NCBI GenBank assembly: GCA_003132865.1
Contig: PKYZ01000197.1
Location: forward strand, 19,014 to 25,295
Reading direction: 5' to 3'
DNA from: Bryobacterales bacterium
GTDB lineage: Bacteria > Acidobacteriota > Terriglobia > Bryobacterales > Bryobacteraceae
Length of the DNA: 6,282 bases
Of this stretch, positions 5,498 through 6,282 are shown in pieces (within the stretch, counting starts at the first letter, position 1; each line of letters begins with the position of its first letter). The position numbers were made by a program, and so were the translations under genes. A model generated the notes under the pieces. The model saw nothing but the letters and a program-made list of their open reading frames with translations, made no database searches and was not told the origin of the DNA.

Positions 5498-6003
5498 GGC
5501 AGCGTATAAGTAATCTTATCGCCATCCACATGGGCGAACGGAGTGAGCGTGTGCGGCCTCCGGCTGGCCGCGGTCATGATGTGCTCCACAGGAATGCCGC
5601 GCACGCTGAGCGCATCGGCAATGAGCGAGCGGTGGCAGCGCCAGGGCACCGCCTCCGAACACATGATGGCCGTCGGGCGAGCGCGCGAAAGCTCGATGAG
5701 CTGCCGCAGCGCCGCGGCGAATTCCGGCGTCTGCATGTAATCGGCAAATCCGCGAAAGCTGAGATTTCTCCAGCCGGTATTCACCGAATCGCGCCGCGCG
5801 TGGCGCAAGCCACCCAGCCCCTGCATGTGGACGTATTCGATGCCGGCCGCCCGGAGCGACTCGGGCAGCGCCTCCCGGTTGAACTGCGGGTTGTGCCGCG
5901 AGCGGGGGATCGTGCGCACATCCACCAGCGTTTCGACGCCATGCGCCGCTAGAATCCGCATGAACTCCTCGATGGGATGCGTGGAATGCCCGATGGTCAA
6001 CAT
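5494..6003 (-). CDS. DUF488 domain-containing protein
   Basis: A complete 169-residue soluble protein of the DUF488 family. It begins with the family signature TIGHSTHPIEEF (3-14), followed by LVDVRTIPRSRHNPQFN (26-42), GLGGLR (62-67), the NTGWRN..SFRGFADYM block (75-90) and the cysteine-containing CSEAVPWRCHR (115-125, C115 and C123). Length is usual for the family. The biochemical role is not established; the invariant Cys, Arg and His residues suggest an enzyme or ligand-binding site. The ATG at 6003 overlaps the stop of the upstream CBS gene as TGATG; a GTG one codon earlier (6006) is an equally placed alternative. Its stop overlaps the next start as ATGA. These overlaps put it in the middle of a translationally coupled operon. 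Confidence 0.92.
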   Translation of the reverse strand: MLTIGHSTHPIEEFMRILAAHGVETLVDVRTIPRSRHNPQFNREALPESLRAAGIEYVHMQGLGGLRHARRDSVNTGWRNLSFRGFADYMQTPEFAAALRQLIELSRARPTAIMCSEAVPWRCHRSLIADALSVRGIPVEHIMTAASRRPHTLTPFAHVDGDKITYTLP

Positions 6004-6282
6004 CACCCAACTGGTTTCTTGAAGCTCAACGGCAAGTGGATGCGCAGCACGCGCTCGCGATGCCGCTCCTCTTCCAAACTCCGGGTACGCGCGCGCAGCA
6101 GGTCGCTAAGCGCCACCATGCCGGTCAGCTTACGTTCTCTATCGTTGTTCACGACCGGAAAGCGCGTCAGCCCGGTGTCCGACATGCGATGCGCCACTAC
6201 CCGCAGCGGCTCGTCCGGATACGCAACCACCGGGTCCCTGTGCGCCGGTTCCGTGCCATTCTTCGCGAAGCGTTCCAGATCC
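6003..6282 (-). CDS. CBS-domain protein, C-terminal part (probably ClC-type chloride channel)
   Basis: The last 92 residues of a protein whose start lies beyond the right edge. The visible part is one CBS motif: the lead-in DPVVAYPDEPLRVVAHRMSD, then GLTRFPVVNND and the closing KLTGMVALSDLLRAR. Tandem CBS modules bind adenine nucleotides and regulate an attached domain. After it comes a charged, helical tail (LEEERHRERVLRIHLP) of the kind I associate with the C-terminal ends of bacterial ClC chloride channel proteins that carry CBS domains; the membrane part itself is not in the window, so the ClC call is inference. An in-frame GTG at 6230 is an internal codon, not a start, because the CBS homology continues upstream. 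The TGA stop overlaps the DUF488 ATG as TGATG. Confidence 0.75.
   Translation of the reverse strand, partial: DLERFAKNGTEPAHRDPVVAYPDEPLRVVAHRMSDTGLTRFPVVNNDRERKLTGMVALSDLLRARTRSLEEERHRERVLRIHLPLSFKKPVG

Noticed and set aside
5516..6010. 164-residue minus-strand frame overlapping the DUF488 gene
   Set aside because: It is an alternative frame of the same strand; the DUF488 frame carries the full family signature, while this one is Ala-, His- and Arg-rich without motifs.

Overview
The window looks like chromosomal DNA of a GC-rich, free-living, soil-type bacterium. My best guess is an acidobacterium of the Solibacter/Bryobacterales kind, but this is inferred from protein style only: a Tat-exported Gfo/Idh/MocA oxidoreductase, a MerA-like FAD oxidoreductase, an ISAzo13-type transposase remnant and a CBS protein with a ClC-like tail. 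No rRNA, tRNA or other strong taxonomic marker is present.

Layout. (1) 155-1453, plus strand: a complete Gfo/Idh/MocA oxidoreductase with a Tat signal. It has no visible ribosome binding site and a -10-like TAGAAT close enough to the ATG for a leaderless transcript. (2) 1454-1950: about 500 bases with no supportable gene, holding a 3' hairpin, a promoter-like pair and a perfect 17-base inverted repeat. (3) 1951-2770, plus strand: a decayed ISAzo13-family transposase whose matching segments lie in all three frames, with an internal deletion and no recognisable N-terminal part. (4) 2900-4291 and 4325-4792, plus strand: an apparent two-gene unit, a MerA-like/class I flavoprotein disulfide reductase followed 33 nt later by a small DUF4126 membrane protein. 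(5) 4793-4827: five tandem heptamers (consensus AGCTGAN) fill the gap between the convergent transcription units. (6) 6282-4826, minus strand: a tight operon of a CBS-domain protein (C-terminal fragment, probably a ClC chloride channel), a DUF488 protein and an ACT-DUF5612 protein, joined by TGATG and ATGA stop/start overlaps.

How they may work together. The minus-strand genes are almost certainly co-translated, but the shared job of a CBS/ClC-type protein, DUF488 and ACT-DUF5612 is not known to me. The flavoprotein keeps all the redox motifs of its superfamily but ends without the vicinal cysteines of true mercuric reductase, so its substrate is open. I see no CRISPR array, phage genes, defence island or biosynthetic cluster. 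The most unusual items are the ACT-DUF5612 protein in a bacterial operon, the heptamer array, and the orphan promoter and palindrome in the gap beside the IS remnant.
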